Assembly: GCA_964017125.1 (NCBI GenBank)
Contig: OZ024905.1
Location: 34,817,534-34,881,533, forward strand
Reading direction: 5' to 3'
Length of the DNA stretch: 64,000 bases
DNA from: Flabesymbios commensalis
Lineage: Eukaryota > Annelida > Polychaeta > Terebellida > Flabelligeridae
The notes beneath the pieces are model-generated. The model was given only the letters and a program-made list of their open reading frames with translations. It was not told the DNA's origin and did no database searches. Positions 21,743 to 33,779 of this stretch are shown piece after piece (positions within the stretch are counted from its first letter, which is position 1; every line of letters begins with the position of its first letter). The position numbers and the translations under genes are program-made.

Positions 21743-21809
21743 CTTACAGCGCGGGGATCGACTTTATTCGTCAGAATCTGACGTCTAAAATCGATCCCCG
21801 CACTGTAAG
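21743..21809. mobile_element. GCGGGGATCGA hairpin element (also 25754-25820)
   Basis: CTTACAGCGCGGGGATCGA pairs with TCGATCCCCGCACTGTAAG with a single mismatch. The flank to the right has words (GGTTTCAAATTGAAAAAA, TTTTTTTACAAA, AGCGTTTTAA) that recur beside the hairpin at 54752-54801. A third relative lies at 48539-48600. Confidence 0.65.
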
Positions 21810-23580
21810 ATTTAAAATATTTATACTATGACATTTATGATGGTTTCAAATTGAAAAAAACCCTTTGGTTGCGATGTTTTTTTACAAATTAATTCAGCGT
21901 TTTAAGGGTAATGAAATAATGTTTGGTCTGTTTATGTGCTGCCTGCCTGTCACGCCGGAGCTTGCGGGCTCGTCCCCGCTTTGGTATTTAGGTTTCAAAG
22001 AAATTTAAAAAAAAATGTTTCTTATATGTTCACTCCTAAAGATACAGTATTGTGGAAAGCCTCTGTGATCAACAGCAAGCACGCTCGCCACTCTGTGTGC
22101 TACTTTATCGATTTGTTTGACGGAAACCTGTTAATAAGATTCTCGAGATATAAATTTCGTCTAAACTCCACTTATACGTTTCCCCAAGCTACATGTACTA
22201 TATGGCTGTCTTACTCTACGTCTTTCTGTATGTGTTGTTTGTGTGTCTGTCTCTCAGCCTGTCCGACTGTCTGTAAATGTCACACTAGGCGACATTCTGG
22301 ACCAGCGTTTATTTAACGTCACGTAAACGTTTGTGGTTAACTGATCCTGTGCATGTACTGATGGGTGACTGTGTACCTCATTAATCTACACACCTCTCCC
22401 GGGTCACTATAGATAATTGTGAAAGAGCGAATAGGTCGCCTAAAATTACATCTGCCTTTATGGGGCTAATATCAGGAGACATGCCTGTGAACCTTCATCA
22501 CTAAATGTCGAGGTGGGATAAGCCGCTCACCACCTGACGGTGAAATATTAGCATACCCGACGTGATATTGTTGTCTGAATACTGTGGCAGGTGTAGTTTT
22601 CACGTGTTTCAACATCCTATAACTGGATGAAGAAAACTGAACAGCAAAAATGTTGAAAGCCATTGTAATGGATCGAAACATGTTTGATTATTTGAAGTTG
22701 TCGTAGTTTGGATGGATTTACTCGGTTGTATGTAAAAATACAAATTTAAAAATTTTAGGCGTATTTTGATTTTATAAGAATCAAAAGCAAACGACTGTAC
22801 ATGGTGTAACCAGATTTATTAGCAAGTGTACGCACACAGCTAGGGGGAAGAGTTTCACACAATTTTTTTACTTTGCAATGCCAAATGCTGCATTCTGAAG
22901 CTTTAGCTAAATTGACACGATTTAATTGATTCGATAATTTTAGTAACTTATGAGAACATAATTATGAAACTGAACAGCTTAACAATATAAATTATGTAAT
23001 TTCAATCCACGTCAGGCCCCGTGTGTGCGTTTAAACGCCCTGTGGACTTTAACTGCCCATTTAATGTACATAATATGTGTCTGGTGTTACATGTAAATAC
23101 CTATAGCTTGTCGATTTATTCAATAAAAGATAGACAATTTTTTGTGTCTTGTCTTTTTTTTATAGTTTTGCACTGCACGATTCGATTTATTCCGTCATGG
23201 GTTGCACATTATGCTTGTTTATATTGCATATAGGGAAGATAGGATATGTGTAGATAGGATTAGACACCTTGGTCCCCCTCTGGGCTAATATTACGATAAG
23301 CAAGTACGGGGAAAGACAAAAGCCACAAGCCACAAGATGGATAATGCTCATTGATAATAAAGGCCTATGTAGATGTTTTTTTAATAAAAACCATGACAAT
23401 AGATTGCGATCGCGACGCGACATCAACAACAGCACACGAGGATTATGGAGGATTATGAAGCCTTACCATTCTGTTATCCAGCCTGGCGGTCACCAAACCA
23501 GCAGATACGAGATATCATTGTCTGTGACGCTTACGCAACATTAAAACCTCTCGTGTTTGCTGGGACCCAGTCCCTAGTGT

Positions 23581-23695
23581 CATACATACATACATACATA
23601 CATACATACATACATACATACATACATACATACATACATACATACATACATACATACATACATACATACATACATACATACATACATACATACAT

Positions 23696-23735
<40 letters not shown>

Positions 23736-23854
23736 ACATACATACATACATACATACATACATACATACATACATACATACATACATACATACATACATA
23801 CATACATACATACATACATACATACATACATACATACATACGCACATACATACA
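23581..23854. repeat. (CATA)n microsatellite with (CA)n core, copy A
   Basis: About 270 bp of CATA repeats interrupted at 23712-23734 by a pure CA run. The long Thr/His/Ile/Tyr or Met/Tyr/Val/Cys open frames through it are artefacts of a stop-free 4-bp repeat. Confidence 0.95.
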
Positions 23855-24050
23855 AAAAGAACACCTCGTATATAATTTGTTAAAAGTGAGAGATAATTAT
23901 TCATTAAGCAATTCCAATTTTGATAGGATATATTGATTGATTGCCACCTACTGTGACCGCCAATAACATGTTTTTTAAACATATATGCATGGCTGATTAC
24001 GATTTATTGTAACAATATATTCCAAATTGATTTAATAGGGTACATGTATA

Positions 24051-27000
24051 ATTTGTGTAATTTGAGACCAAACATTTGCAAATAGCAGTAACAATAACCA
24101 CCGATAACAGTGATTTTGCCGGATAATACGACGGAATAAAATTGATTGTAGTCGTGCGTAGCGCTTTAGGGTATTTCATGCTTTCGGTGTGAGTCAAAAA
24201 AAGAAAGAATGAAAAAGGGAAGTGAAAAAAAGAATAGAAGGAAGATAGGGTGAAGGCAAATAATAATGAGGAAAGGCAAGAAGGAATGGTTGAAGATAAC
24301 ATACAGTGTTAATTAGTGCTCTATTATTAAAATGATTTTTCTGAATGTTAGCCTATTTAAAAAAAATACTTCAGAAAAGTAAAGGGTGTCGGTTCAAAGT
24401 TTAATATGAGTATATGATGAAACAAAATTAAAGCACTGTCCACCTGTATGGAGATTGTTTTGTAATATAACATCAAACATAATTGGAGAGAAATGTCATG
24501 AAAGCTACAAATGGCCAACAAATAGAAAAATAGAGAGATAAGTAAATGTATTTGAATTATGTAGTGCCGCTATTATCATGATTATGCAAGCTAAGAGTGT
24601 CCGTATACAGTATTCATTGACCGAGAGGAAAAATAGCAGAATTCGTTTAGCTTTTATACTATCGACGGTTGCACTTAAAGCTACTTAAAGAAACTCATTT
24701 CTAATTATTGACAACCATGTGGATTTCGTCTCTATATCTAGCCTAACTGGTAAGTGCGCAGCACAAAAATTAAAAAAACTTTTGCAGTTCTAGTCTATGG
24801 ACATGTTTACATCATATGGTCATATTAAGAAGTCAAAATTAAATAACCGATGATTTTAGACCTGGGCATGTCCCTTTAATGGCAGGGGATAGGTTCCATC
24901 TCTGGGCGATATCTCTGAATCCGTTTGCTGAATTGTTTTTTATTGCACACACACATACCGTAGGGGGTGTAGATGTGCCTTTTGTGGTTTATGACCTATG
25001 ACCTAATTTTTTACCTTCGACTTTTTGGCCATTATTGATCTTAATTAATGGCTGGGGTATCGTTAGCGTCAGCGCTTTTGTTATAGTGGCAATGCAAATT
25101 ATATTGAGAACTCGCCATGATCGTTCGGGATTTACATGTATATGGCGATGCTCTTGAACCTATTGATCGTCAATCGCAACTGATTCTTCTTGGGGAAAAG
25201 CTTGGTCTAAAATTAGTTAAACAGATGTGACACAGTTTAACCACTGGAAGTTGTGGGTCTCGGTATCTAGCAATACTTTAAGTGGGTAAAACCCCTTTAA
25301 TCGTCCAGATAACTTGACGATTAAAGGGTTGATGTGAGACTAAAATAGCTACACTTCCTTAAGATGCCGTGTATAAAAAATATCCAACAGCTTACCTTTA
25401 ATGACAAAGCTGAAGAGCTTCCGTGACCGAGAAGTAGCGTGCTCGGCCTTAGACCGCCAGGGCTCGAATTTCGAATCCTGTGTCTGGAGGACAGTGTCAC
25501 CTCATTCATCTCACCATCCTCAGGAGGTTCTCTTGGCCCAGTTATGGAAGCAACTATATTTTATCAAGTATTGTTTATGTCATACTTTTCTTATATCGCA
25601 GATTATTATATCAATTGAATGACTGCGTGATGCGCCATTTGATCAGTGCGAGATCATAATTTTCAGAATTAAAAAATATACATCGACTTAGATGCCCCTT
25701 TCAGAGTTTGTGCGCTTGTGATAATATTCAGTAATAGTCAAGCCTACTTAGCCCTTACAGCGCGGGGATCGACTTTATTCGTCAGAATCTGACGTCTAAA
25801 ATCGATCCCCGCACTGTAAGATTTAAAATATTTATACTATGACATTTATGATGGTTTCAAATTGAAAAAACCCTTTGGTTGCGATGTTTTTTTACAAATT
25901 AATTCAGCGTTTTAAGGGTAATGAAATAATGTTTGGTCTGTTTATGTGCTGCCTGCCTGTCACGCCGGAGCTTGCGGGCTCGTCCCCGCTTTGGTATTTA
26001 GGTTTCAAAGAAATTTTAAAAAAAATGTTTCTTATATGTTCACTCCTAAAGATACAGTATTGTGGAAAGCCTCTGTGATCAACAGCAAGCACGCTCGCCA
26101 CTCTGTGTGCTACTTTATCGATTTGTTTGACGGAAACCTGTTAATAAGATTCTCGTAATATAAATTTCGTCTAAACTTCACTTATACGTTTCCCCAAGCT
26201 ACATGTACCATATGGCTGTCTTACTCTACGTCTTTCTGTATGTGTTGTTTGTGTGTCTGTCTCTCAGCCTGTCCGACTGTCTGTAAATGTCACACTAGGC
26301 GACATTCTGGACCAGCGTTTATTTAACGTCACGTAAACGTTTGTGGTTAACTGATCCTGTGCATGTACTGATGGGTGACTGTGTACCTCATTAATCTACA
26401 CACCTCTCCCGGGTCACTATAGATAATTGTGAAAGAGCGAATAGGTCGCCTAAAATTACATCTGCCTTTATGGGGCTAATATCAGGAGACATGCCTGTGA
26501 ACCTTCATCACTAAATGTCGAGGTGGGATAAGCCGCTCACCACCTGACGGTGAAATATTAGCATACCCGACGTGATATTGTTGTCTGAATACTGTGGCAG
26601 GTGTAGTTTTCACGTGTTTCAACATCCTATAACTGGATGAAGAAAACTGAACAGCAAAAATGTTGAAAGCCATTGTAATGGATCGAAACATGTTTGATTA
26701 TTTGAAGTTGTCGTAGTTTGGATGGATTTACTCGGTTGTATGTAAAAATACTAATTTAAAAATTTTAGGCGTATTTTGATTTTATAAGAATCAAAAGCAA
26801 ACGACTGTACATGGTGTAACCAGATTTATTAGCAAGTGTACGCACACAGCTAGGGGGAAGAGTTTCACACAATTTTTTTACTTTGCAATGCCAAATGCTG
26901 CATTCTGAAGCTTTAGCTAAATTGACACGATTTAATTGATTCGATAATTTTAGTAACTTATGAGAACATAATTATGAAACTGAACAGCTTAACAATATAA

Positions 27001-28136
27001 ATTATGTAATTTCAATCCACGTCAGGCCCCGTGTGTGCGTTTAAACGCCCTGTGGACTTTAACTGCCCATTTAATGTACATAATATGTGTCTGGTGTTAC
27101 ATGTAAATACCTATAGCTTGTCGATTTATTCAATAAAAGATAGACAATTTTTTGTGTCTTGTCTTTTTTTTATAGTTTTGCACTGCACGATTCGATTTAT
27201 TCCGTCATGGGTTGCACATTATGCTTGTTTATATTGCATATAGGGAAGATAGGATATGTGTAGATAGGATTAGACACCTTGGTCCCCCTCTGGGCTAATA
27301 TTACGATAAGCAAGTACGGGGAAAGACAAAAGCCACAAGCCACAAGATGGATAATGCTCATTGATAATAAAGGCCTATGTAGATGTTTTTTAATAAAAAC
27401 CATGACAATAGATTGCGATCGCGACGCGACATCAACAACAGCACACGAGGATTATGGAGGATTATGAAGCCTTACCATTCTGTTATCCAGCCTGGCGGTC
27501 ACCAAACCAGCAGATACGAGATATCATCGTCTGTGACGCTTACGCAACATTAAAACCTCTCGTGTTTGCTGGGACCCAGTCCCTAGTGTCATGCATACAT
27601 ACATACATACATACATACATACATACATACATACATACATACATACATACATACATACATACATACATACATACATACATACATACATACATACATACAT
27701 ACATACATACATACATACATACATACATACATACATACATACATACATACATACATACATACATACATACATACATACATACATACATACATACATACAT
27801 ACATACATACATACATACATACATACATACATACATACATACATACATACATACATACATACATACATACATACATACATACATACATACATACATACAT
27901 ACATACATACATACATACATACATACGCACATACATACAAAAAGAACACCTCGTATATAATTTGTTAAAAGTGAGAGATAATTATTCATTAAGCAATTCC
28001 AATTTTGATAGGATATATTGATTGATTGCCACCTACTGTGACCGCCAATAACATGTTTTTTAAACATATATGCATGGCTGATTACGATTTATTGTAACAA
28101 TATATTCCAAATTGATTTAATAGGGTTCATGTATAA
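24051..28136. repeat. Tandem segmental duplication, copy B
   Basis: Second copy of the 4.0-kb unit, about 75 bp longer because its (CATA)n tract is longer. It ends at the word CATGTATA, which also occurs at the A/B junction and, in short form, just before copy A, giving microhomology at the breakpoints. The very low divergence means a recent event, or two haplotypes placed side by side in the assembly. Confidence 0.9.
27594..27938. repeat. (CATA)n microsatellite, copy B, without CA core
   Basis: About 345 bp of uninterrupted CATA repeats, matching copy A in flanks and in its terminal CGCACATACATAC variant, but lacking the CA core. Confidence 0.95.
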
Positions 28137-29500
28137 ATCAAGGAGTTATTTGTCTGCACATTCATACTGTTTGTTAACAGGTGAACAGTGAACATGTTTA
28201 CTTACTTTGGATCATTTTCAAAAATAAAAGTTAGTTTAAAAGTTATCTTTTACTTAATTAATTAAGTCAGTCAATTCTAATGCGATTTCATGCGAGTACA
28301 GTTTTGTAGTCATTTGCCACCTGTTCTAAACATTTCATTAAAAAATATTGTATAGCTAAAAAATTATACTATTTGACATGTAGTAAATACCCAATTATGA
28401 CTTCCCTCTATAAACCCATTATAACTTCATTCTGGTTTATTCTCAGAACTGTGTCGGACAGATTATATGTCTATGTGATTTATTGTCGCAACGAGTGATC
28501 AAGTGAAGTGTTCATTAAATGGTTTTGTTTGACACTCTTGTGCAATAATTTAATAACAATTTGTGAGAGAGGATCCCAATGAAACAGTCCTACTTTGCGT
28601 AGGACCTATACTTTCTGTAAAACGGATCAGCTACAAACATATCTCGATAGGTCACAGTTCATTAAGATCCATATTGAAATAATCCCAGTAGGTTAGTATG
28701 GTACCCTGGTAGGACCTTTTCCCATCTTAGCCAGTAAAAACCCTGCATGAAAAGTTCATACGTGCCATGATACATCTAGATATGTCCCCCGTAGCGCCAA
28801 CTACACACTTGTATAATTCATGTAAGCGATTCTTCTTCTTATGGAACTGTGTAACTTTAATCTTGTATTATTAATTGCATGTTTAAAGTAACTTTAGGTA
28901 ATTAGAAAATACGATTTTTTTTTTTTTTTATATAGGTGATCTGGTTAGCTAAAAGTATTTTTGTAAGTGTTGCTTACTATCTATAGCGATTACAAACCAG
29001 AGGATATGTCCACATAACATGTGGTTTCATCATTGACTTCATAGTGACATAATATATTGAAATAAATCGAATCCAAAATCAACAAGACTAATAGTTAGTA
29101 CGTTTGTAATTAGTTAACTACATTTCTGCATCAAGCCCCATCATAACTTGTGGGTCTCATGAAAACTCGAGGAATACAGCAATGGAACTGAACGCTGCCA
29201 AACTGGTTTCAACATTTTTATTTCAAGAAGGCTAAAAACTAAAAAAAATTAGCCATTGTTGTTATATTTTTTTGGATGGTGCCGGAAGATCGACTCCCCG
29301 TCACTCGGTGTCCTAAAGACCATGTCGTTAATTTTACCTTGTGGGTGCGATAACTTCAACAAACTTTCATGTAGGGGCCTATTCTCGTCAAATTTGAGAC
29401 TGTATGTTACCAGTTCTCAGACAAATTCAATAATGGTGGCGGGATATTGTCGAGTGTGCTCTTGTTATATTATAATTCTTCTAGTTATTCTTATTACAGA
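28137..29500. other. Spacer, no gene seen
   Basis: AT-rich sequence with no convincing exon. I searched it for the glycine-rich SELENOS tail and did not find it. The open frame at 29256-29534 has no recognisable domain. Confidence 0.4.
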
Positions 29501-29711
29501 TACTGTAGATCTGGTAATATTCGCGAGGTTTTAATTTTCGAGAATTTCGCGAGGAGGACAAATTCGCGAATTCAAGAATCTCGTGAAAATTATTATTATA
29601 ATAGCGCTACTAAAGAAAAATGAAAATTCGCGAATTCTAAACTTCGTGAAAAGTCCCAAAATCTGAAATTCGCGAAAATTTAAACACGCGAAAATTACCA
29701 GATCCACAGTA
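29501..29711. mobile_element. TA-flanked MITE with TTCGCG words
   Basis: The left end TACTGTAGATCTGGTAAT and right end ATTACCAGATCCACAGTA are inverted repeats with one mismatch, each ending in TA. The interior is full of TTCGCGA words. The size (211 bp) and TA flanks fit a Tc1/mariner-type non-autonomous element. There is no coding capacity. Confidence 0.75.
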
Positions 29712-30389
29712 TGCAGAATCCACCTACGTTTGCTTCTCTGGGCCTTAGCTTAACTGCCATATTGAAATCTTCAGTATCCAACCTATGATATTTTTGAAAT
29801 TCGAAATAATCAAATGCGCTATAATACTGCACAATTTTCTAATAGTAATCGTCATAAATAGCCTATATAAACATTTCAAACCTTAGACACCTCTTCAGTG
29901 ATTCTTGGCTCCCACACTATTGACTTCAGATGTTTTAAACCAAATCTTTTGAATATACTATTATTTCACAAACTAAGTAATAGCCGTACACAAATAAACA
30001 TATACTTTTTTTACTGGAACAGTACAACATAACAAATCTGTGCAATCTACTACGTCATTACTGAAAATATTATATATTATGTAATATTATTTAAATAATG
30101 ACCTGAGTGTTGCATTCGACATGTACCCAATGACGGCATCTTTAGAAGGAGCCATTTGGGTTAATTCACAGCCGTCATTTCGTTGTGATTTAGATTGGGT
30201 GTTGAAGTACGACACTTGGGACAATTTATTCAGCAATGAGCATAATTTAGTCATTACAATGTTAACTTTTTGATTATTTATTTCAAATACATCTTATAAA
30301 TAGATGGCTTGCCTCTTTCTGAATTTATCAATCTGTCAGTAAATTACTGTCCATTGCTTTTGCTATTTTGAGATGTCATGACTTGTCCG
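29712..30389 (-). other. Probable 3' UTR and downstream region of the neuropeptide gene
   Basis: Lies just downstream of the minus-strand neuropeptide stop codon. TTTATT on the plus strand (AATAAA on the gene strand) near 30274 is a candidate polyadenylation signal, with a second near 30222. Otherwise I recognise only an AT-rich spacer. Confidence 0.4.
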
Positions 30390-30815
30390 TCACAGAAGGT
30401 AGGTTCGTTTGCCGTATCGCATGATTTTTCCTGATTTAGCGTCACCCGCCTCCCCTTGTTGTTGCTTACGTGGCACAGATACGTATCCCTGTGCTGGCAT
30501 CCAGATCCACACTCCATTATTACGCTTATCGTAATGATACTTAAGGTAAGGTACCCCCAGGTCAGCAAAACGCTTCTGTGGATAGCTGGTCTGTACACTC
30601 CTCAGTTCATTGTTATATCTGTTTTGGTGTGTTTGTAGTAAGTATGACATCCACTCCTCGGCATTCAGTCCTGATGGTATTCTTCCTGACGTCTGATCCT
30701 GTAGTAGTTCTGCAGGCAGCTCTTCTGGCTCACCGCCCACATCAAAAGGCGCGGCCAGTAGCAAGCCAACACAACACTGGAAAGCCAGTACCGTGTACCA
30801 TACCATCTGTGGCAT
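30390..30815 (-). CDS. Amidated neuropeptide precursor, NKY-like
   Basis: A 141-residue secreted precursor. Residues 1-22 form a signal peptide (MPQMVWYTVLAFQCCVGLLL). An acidic propeptide runs to the dibasic site KR at 81-82. Then come FADLGVPYLKYHYD (83-96), a second KR (97-98), a stretch starting NNGVWIWMPAQGYVSVP (99 on), and the end KIMRY-G-KR (130-137), a classic amidation plus cleavage site, followed by TYLL and stop. The product would be a 52-residue peptide, or a 14-mer plus a 36-mer ending in RY-amide. I chose the second methionine because a splice acceptor (TTGTTTGTTTCAG) lies two bases before it on the gene strand, making a 5' UTR intron. From memory it most resembles the lophotrochozoan NKY family; the secreted amidated precursor call is firmer than the family. 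Confidence 0.75.
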   Translation of the reverse strand: MPQMVWYTVLAFQCCVGLLLAAPFDVGGEPEELPAELLQDQTSGRIPSGLNAEEWMSYLLQTHQNRYNNELRSVQTSYPQKRFADLGVPYLKYHYDKRNNGVWIWMPAQGYVSVPRKQQQGEAGDAKSGKIMRYGKRTYLL

Positions 30816-30840
30816 TCTGAAACAAACAAAAAACAAGGTT
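30816..30840 (-). promoter_or_regulatory. Splice acceptor before the neuropeptide coding exon
   Basis: On the minus strand a T-rich tract ends in TTTGTTTCAG, followed by A and the start codon. This implies an upstream non-coding exon somewhere to the right, which I could not locate. Confidence 0.65.
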
Positions 30841-32093
30841 CAGTCAACTAGTCTGTCTAAAGTTAAATTATATTATTTTTTTATATCACCCAAACAGTTA
30901 ATTATTTAGCCTAACGGTAGATTGTATATGGTACAACTAGACAAAGTTATATCGTCGTCAAGAGTAGTTTGTTAGTGCGATAAAGTTAAATTGTCCGTAG
31001 CCCAATAACCAAACACTTATTATCTTCTTGACCAGATAGAAATTATTCATATTTAAGTTTCCCTTTTAATCTATTTCAAACTGTGTGACGATTAGTGTGA
31101 TTACGGTTTTTATGTATCGATTATTACAATGCACCTAATGCGCTTAATCATATGAGAACGCCCTGGAATAACATAACATTTTGTGCCGCCCCAAATCGGC
31201 ATTTTAAATTGCATGAATGGCTGGAATTCATATTTACTGTTAGATTATTTAATAAAAAAAATAAGATAAATTAGAATCGTAAACAATGGGGTCAGTCCAC
31301 GTCAATTCAACGAAAATCTGGGAGGCCCCACGCACTTCGTCTCAGATTTTCTTTTAATTTTTACATATTATTCCAAAACTATTCAGATGAACAAATGTGA
31401 AGTTTGAGTTCTATTGTCCAGATAGTTTTCGAGATATGGTCATTTTAGTATGCCTGGTATTGGTCAATTTTACTCAAAATATGGTGAACGTCAATTCTGA
31501 AGCCATGTTAACAGTATAATATCTCAGCAAATAATAGGCTTGGAGGTCTGACATTTTTTGTACCAGTTCTCAGTAGTAACATATATGATTAGACTATAGC
31601 AAAATAACCTACATTTACATACAATTCTGCCGTTCAGGGATGGTCAAATTAAGGAAAATATTTAAATGACCTTAACGAGCAGACATATTTGAGACCCTTA
31701 ATCATGCCATGTCATTAACAGGAACCTCCCAATTTTTTTGTCCCTACATACAAAACATATTGGCTTTGGAATGTGAGAATATGGAAACATTAAAGTGATT
31801 GACTATGATGGAAGGGATTCTCAAAGTTTGAAAAAAAGTTTAATAGCAAATAATATAATAGCAAATCAAACAATACCATTCTAATAAATTCTAATAACCA
31901 TTTTAATGTGTACATATTGTTTAATAACTAAATCAAAATTTGACTATGCATGTGCATAATTTCGAAAAGTATGGATGTCGTACATGTATGCACAAAATCT
32001 GGATCATGCATATTATGGACTAGAGTTATACAATATATCATTTGCTGTTATCATTTTTAGCATCACCTTTAGTATACCAACGATAGCTCCCAC
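30841..32093. other. Upstream region or first intron of the neuropeptide gene
   Basis: No exon recognised. The stretch 31285-31680 contains phrases such as GTCAGTCCACGTCAATTC and AGATAGTTTTCGAGATATGG that read like an intronic dispersed repeat; I cannot assign a family. Confidence 0.4.
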
Positions 32094-32333
32094 TTAACCC
32101 TTTAAGCCCTCACGATGCATTAAAGCATCATTTTACATCCCTGAAAACAAACTTAATTTGCCAAAAACTATAGGTTTTGGAACGAAAATTTCCATGAAAC
32201 TTGTTTACCAAACAAGGCAATTTTCAACCACATCAAATCATCTTCATTCACTACAAGTCGAGAATTGCGATAGCAATTCGCGCCTTGTAGTGGATGAAGA
32301 TGACAATGGTAAATTCAGGCCTGAAAGGGTTAA
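32094..32333. mobile_element. TTAA-flanked hairpin element (piggyBac-like MITE)
   Basis: Left end TTAACCCTTTAAGCCC and right end GCCTGAAAGGGTTAA are bounded by TTAA. Inside, ATCTTCATTCACTACAAG (32240-32257) pairs with 32284-32301 with one mismatch, and the loop holds a nested GAATTGC / GCAATTC stem. It has the same plan as 18508-18755. Confidence 0.65.
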
Positions 32334-32840
32334 TTATATTGTTAGTTTGACGATATTGTAAAATACATTTATCAGCTAAAATGGCGTAGCAGGTGACAAT
32401 TTGTTTTTTGGAAAGCCAGCATGGAAGCACTGTGTCAGATCCTGAGAAATAAATCACTAGGAAGCAGACATTATGATCACAATTAGATCCTGCTCAACAA
32501 ATATAGCAGCATCTCTTCTTATCTCATCTCCTCAGAGAATCATTTTATCCTCAGCAAATGTCACATGACTTTCTATCTGATGTTCCCGTATTATATTTAT
32601 TACCAGCGCAATATTTTTTTGTCATTGGAAATTAAGCGTTTTCGGGTACAGAAAACGTAGTCCAATAGACCCATTTATTGATTTATGTTTTCCAAATGGC
32701 ATAAGAGAATAAGAGAATCACAGTTTTGTAATCATGTTATATTTCCCATCTGTCACTTCCTGAGACCATTTTTGTTATTCCTCAAAGCGTTGAATTAAAT
32801 AATTTCACCCATTTAAAATTGTGGCCGTGGCTAGAGTATA

Positions 32841-33066
32841 CCCCGCAAACACAAGACGTTCACCCACTGTTGGTTTAATGTTAAGCCACCATCTACGACG
32901 TTAGCCCAACATCAAACCAGCGGTGGCTGCACGTCTCGTATTTGCTCTGTACCCCAGCAAACACAAAACATTTCTATACCATTCATACAACGTCGGCCCA
33001 ACGTCTTCGACGTTGGTCCGACATTGTGTAAATGTTATAAAAAGATTTAGTGTTTGCTGAGATGGG
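32841..33066. mobile_element. Two adjacent CCCAGCAAACAC-type foldback elements
   Basis: The first (32841-32946) starts CCCCGCAAACACAAGACG and ends CACGTCTCGTATTTGCT. The second (32952-33066) starts CCCAGCAAACACAAAACATT and ends AGTGTTTGCTGAGATGGG. Each has inverted ends and an inner AACGTCGGCCCAACG / CGTTGGTCCGACA-type pair. They lie head to tail, 5 bp apart. Confidence 0.7.
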
Positions 33067-33323
33067 TCTGCATCAGATCACACTGACAAATTCTTTTCCC
33101 ATGACGACTATATCACTGGCTAACATAAATGACATATGTAGTGAGGCACGCAAGTGTGACATTTATCGGGAAACAACAAATTTATCTCCCCGACTCATCT
33201 GTCAAAATCTCATAAATTATTAACTCGCGCCCTACATGTGGTCGCTAAAAACGACAATGCAATTTGCTGACTGAGACGAGTGATGGCGGCTGTCTTTTTG
33301 ATACATTTTGGTTGATGGATCGC

Positions 33324-33779
33324 AGTGGCTGTGCGTTTAGAGAAATTGTGTAATACTAATGTGACGTTTTGAAAAGCTCAATTAGGTATAGGCCTAACCT
33401 ACAAGGGATCAGCATTTTCTCGCGGCCGACATATTTCTATTCTGCGTACCTCATACCAAACAGTGACCTTAATATTTAAATGAGTATACTCAATAGAGTA
33501 GACTTGAAAAATAATATAATAAAAATATAAAATTGTTACCAAAATGAAGAGAGTGGCTGTGCGTTTAGAGAAATTGTGTAATACTAATGTGACGTTTTGA
33601 AAAGCTCAATTAGGTATAGGCCTAACCTACAAGGGATCATCATTTTCTCGCGGCCGACATATTTCTATTCTGCGTACCTCATACCAAACAGTGACCTTAA
33701 TATTTAAATGAGTATACTCAATAGAGTAGACTTGAAAAATAATATAATAAAAATATAAAATTGTTACCAAAATGAAGAG
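33324..33779. repeat. Direct tandem duplication, unit 228 bp
   Basis: The unit beginning AGTGGCTGTGCGTTTAGAG occurs at 33324-33551 and 33552-33779. I see one substitution (GGGATCAGCA against GGGATCATCA). A 3-base overlap (AGA/AGT) at the junction fits replication slippage. Confidence 0.9.

Larger units (their letters stand above)
20040..24050. repeat. Tandem segmental duplication, copy A (4011 bp)
   Basis: The segment starting TTTGTGTAATTTGAGACC is repeated from 24051 at a constant offset of 4011 bp until the microsatellite, where the lengths differ. By eye there are about a dozen substitutions and a few 1-bp indels over some 3.7 kb outside the microsatellite. The unit holds a half foldback element (20690-20868), a hairpin (21280-21319), a tRNA-derived SINE-like head (21398-21475), a GCGGGGATCGA hairpin (21743-21809) and the (CATA)n tract. 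No host exon was recognised inside. Confidence 0.9.

Noticed and set aside
23581-23854. Regular repeat resembling a CRISPR array
   Set aside because: It is a 4-bp microsatellite without spacers in a eukaryotic genome.
23445-28067. Long open frames of Thr-Tyr-Ile-His or Cys-Met-Tyr-Val residues
   Set aside because: They are readings of the (CATA)n microsatellite, which has no stop codon in several frames on either strand; no gene is implied.
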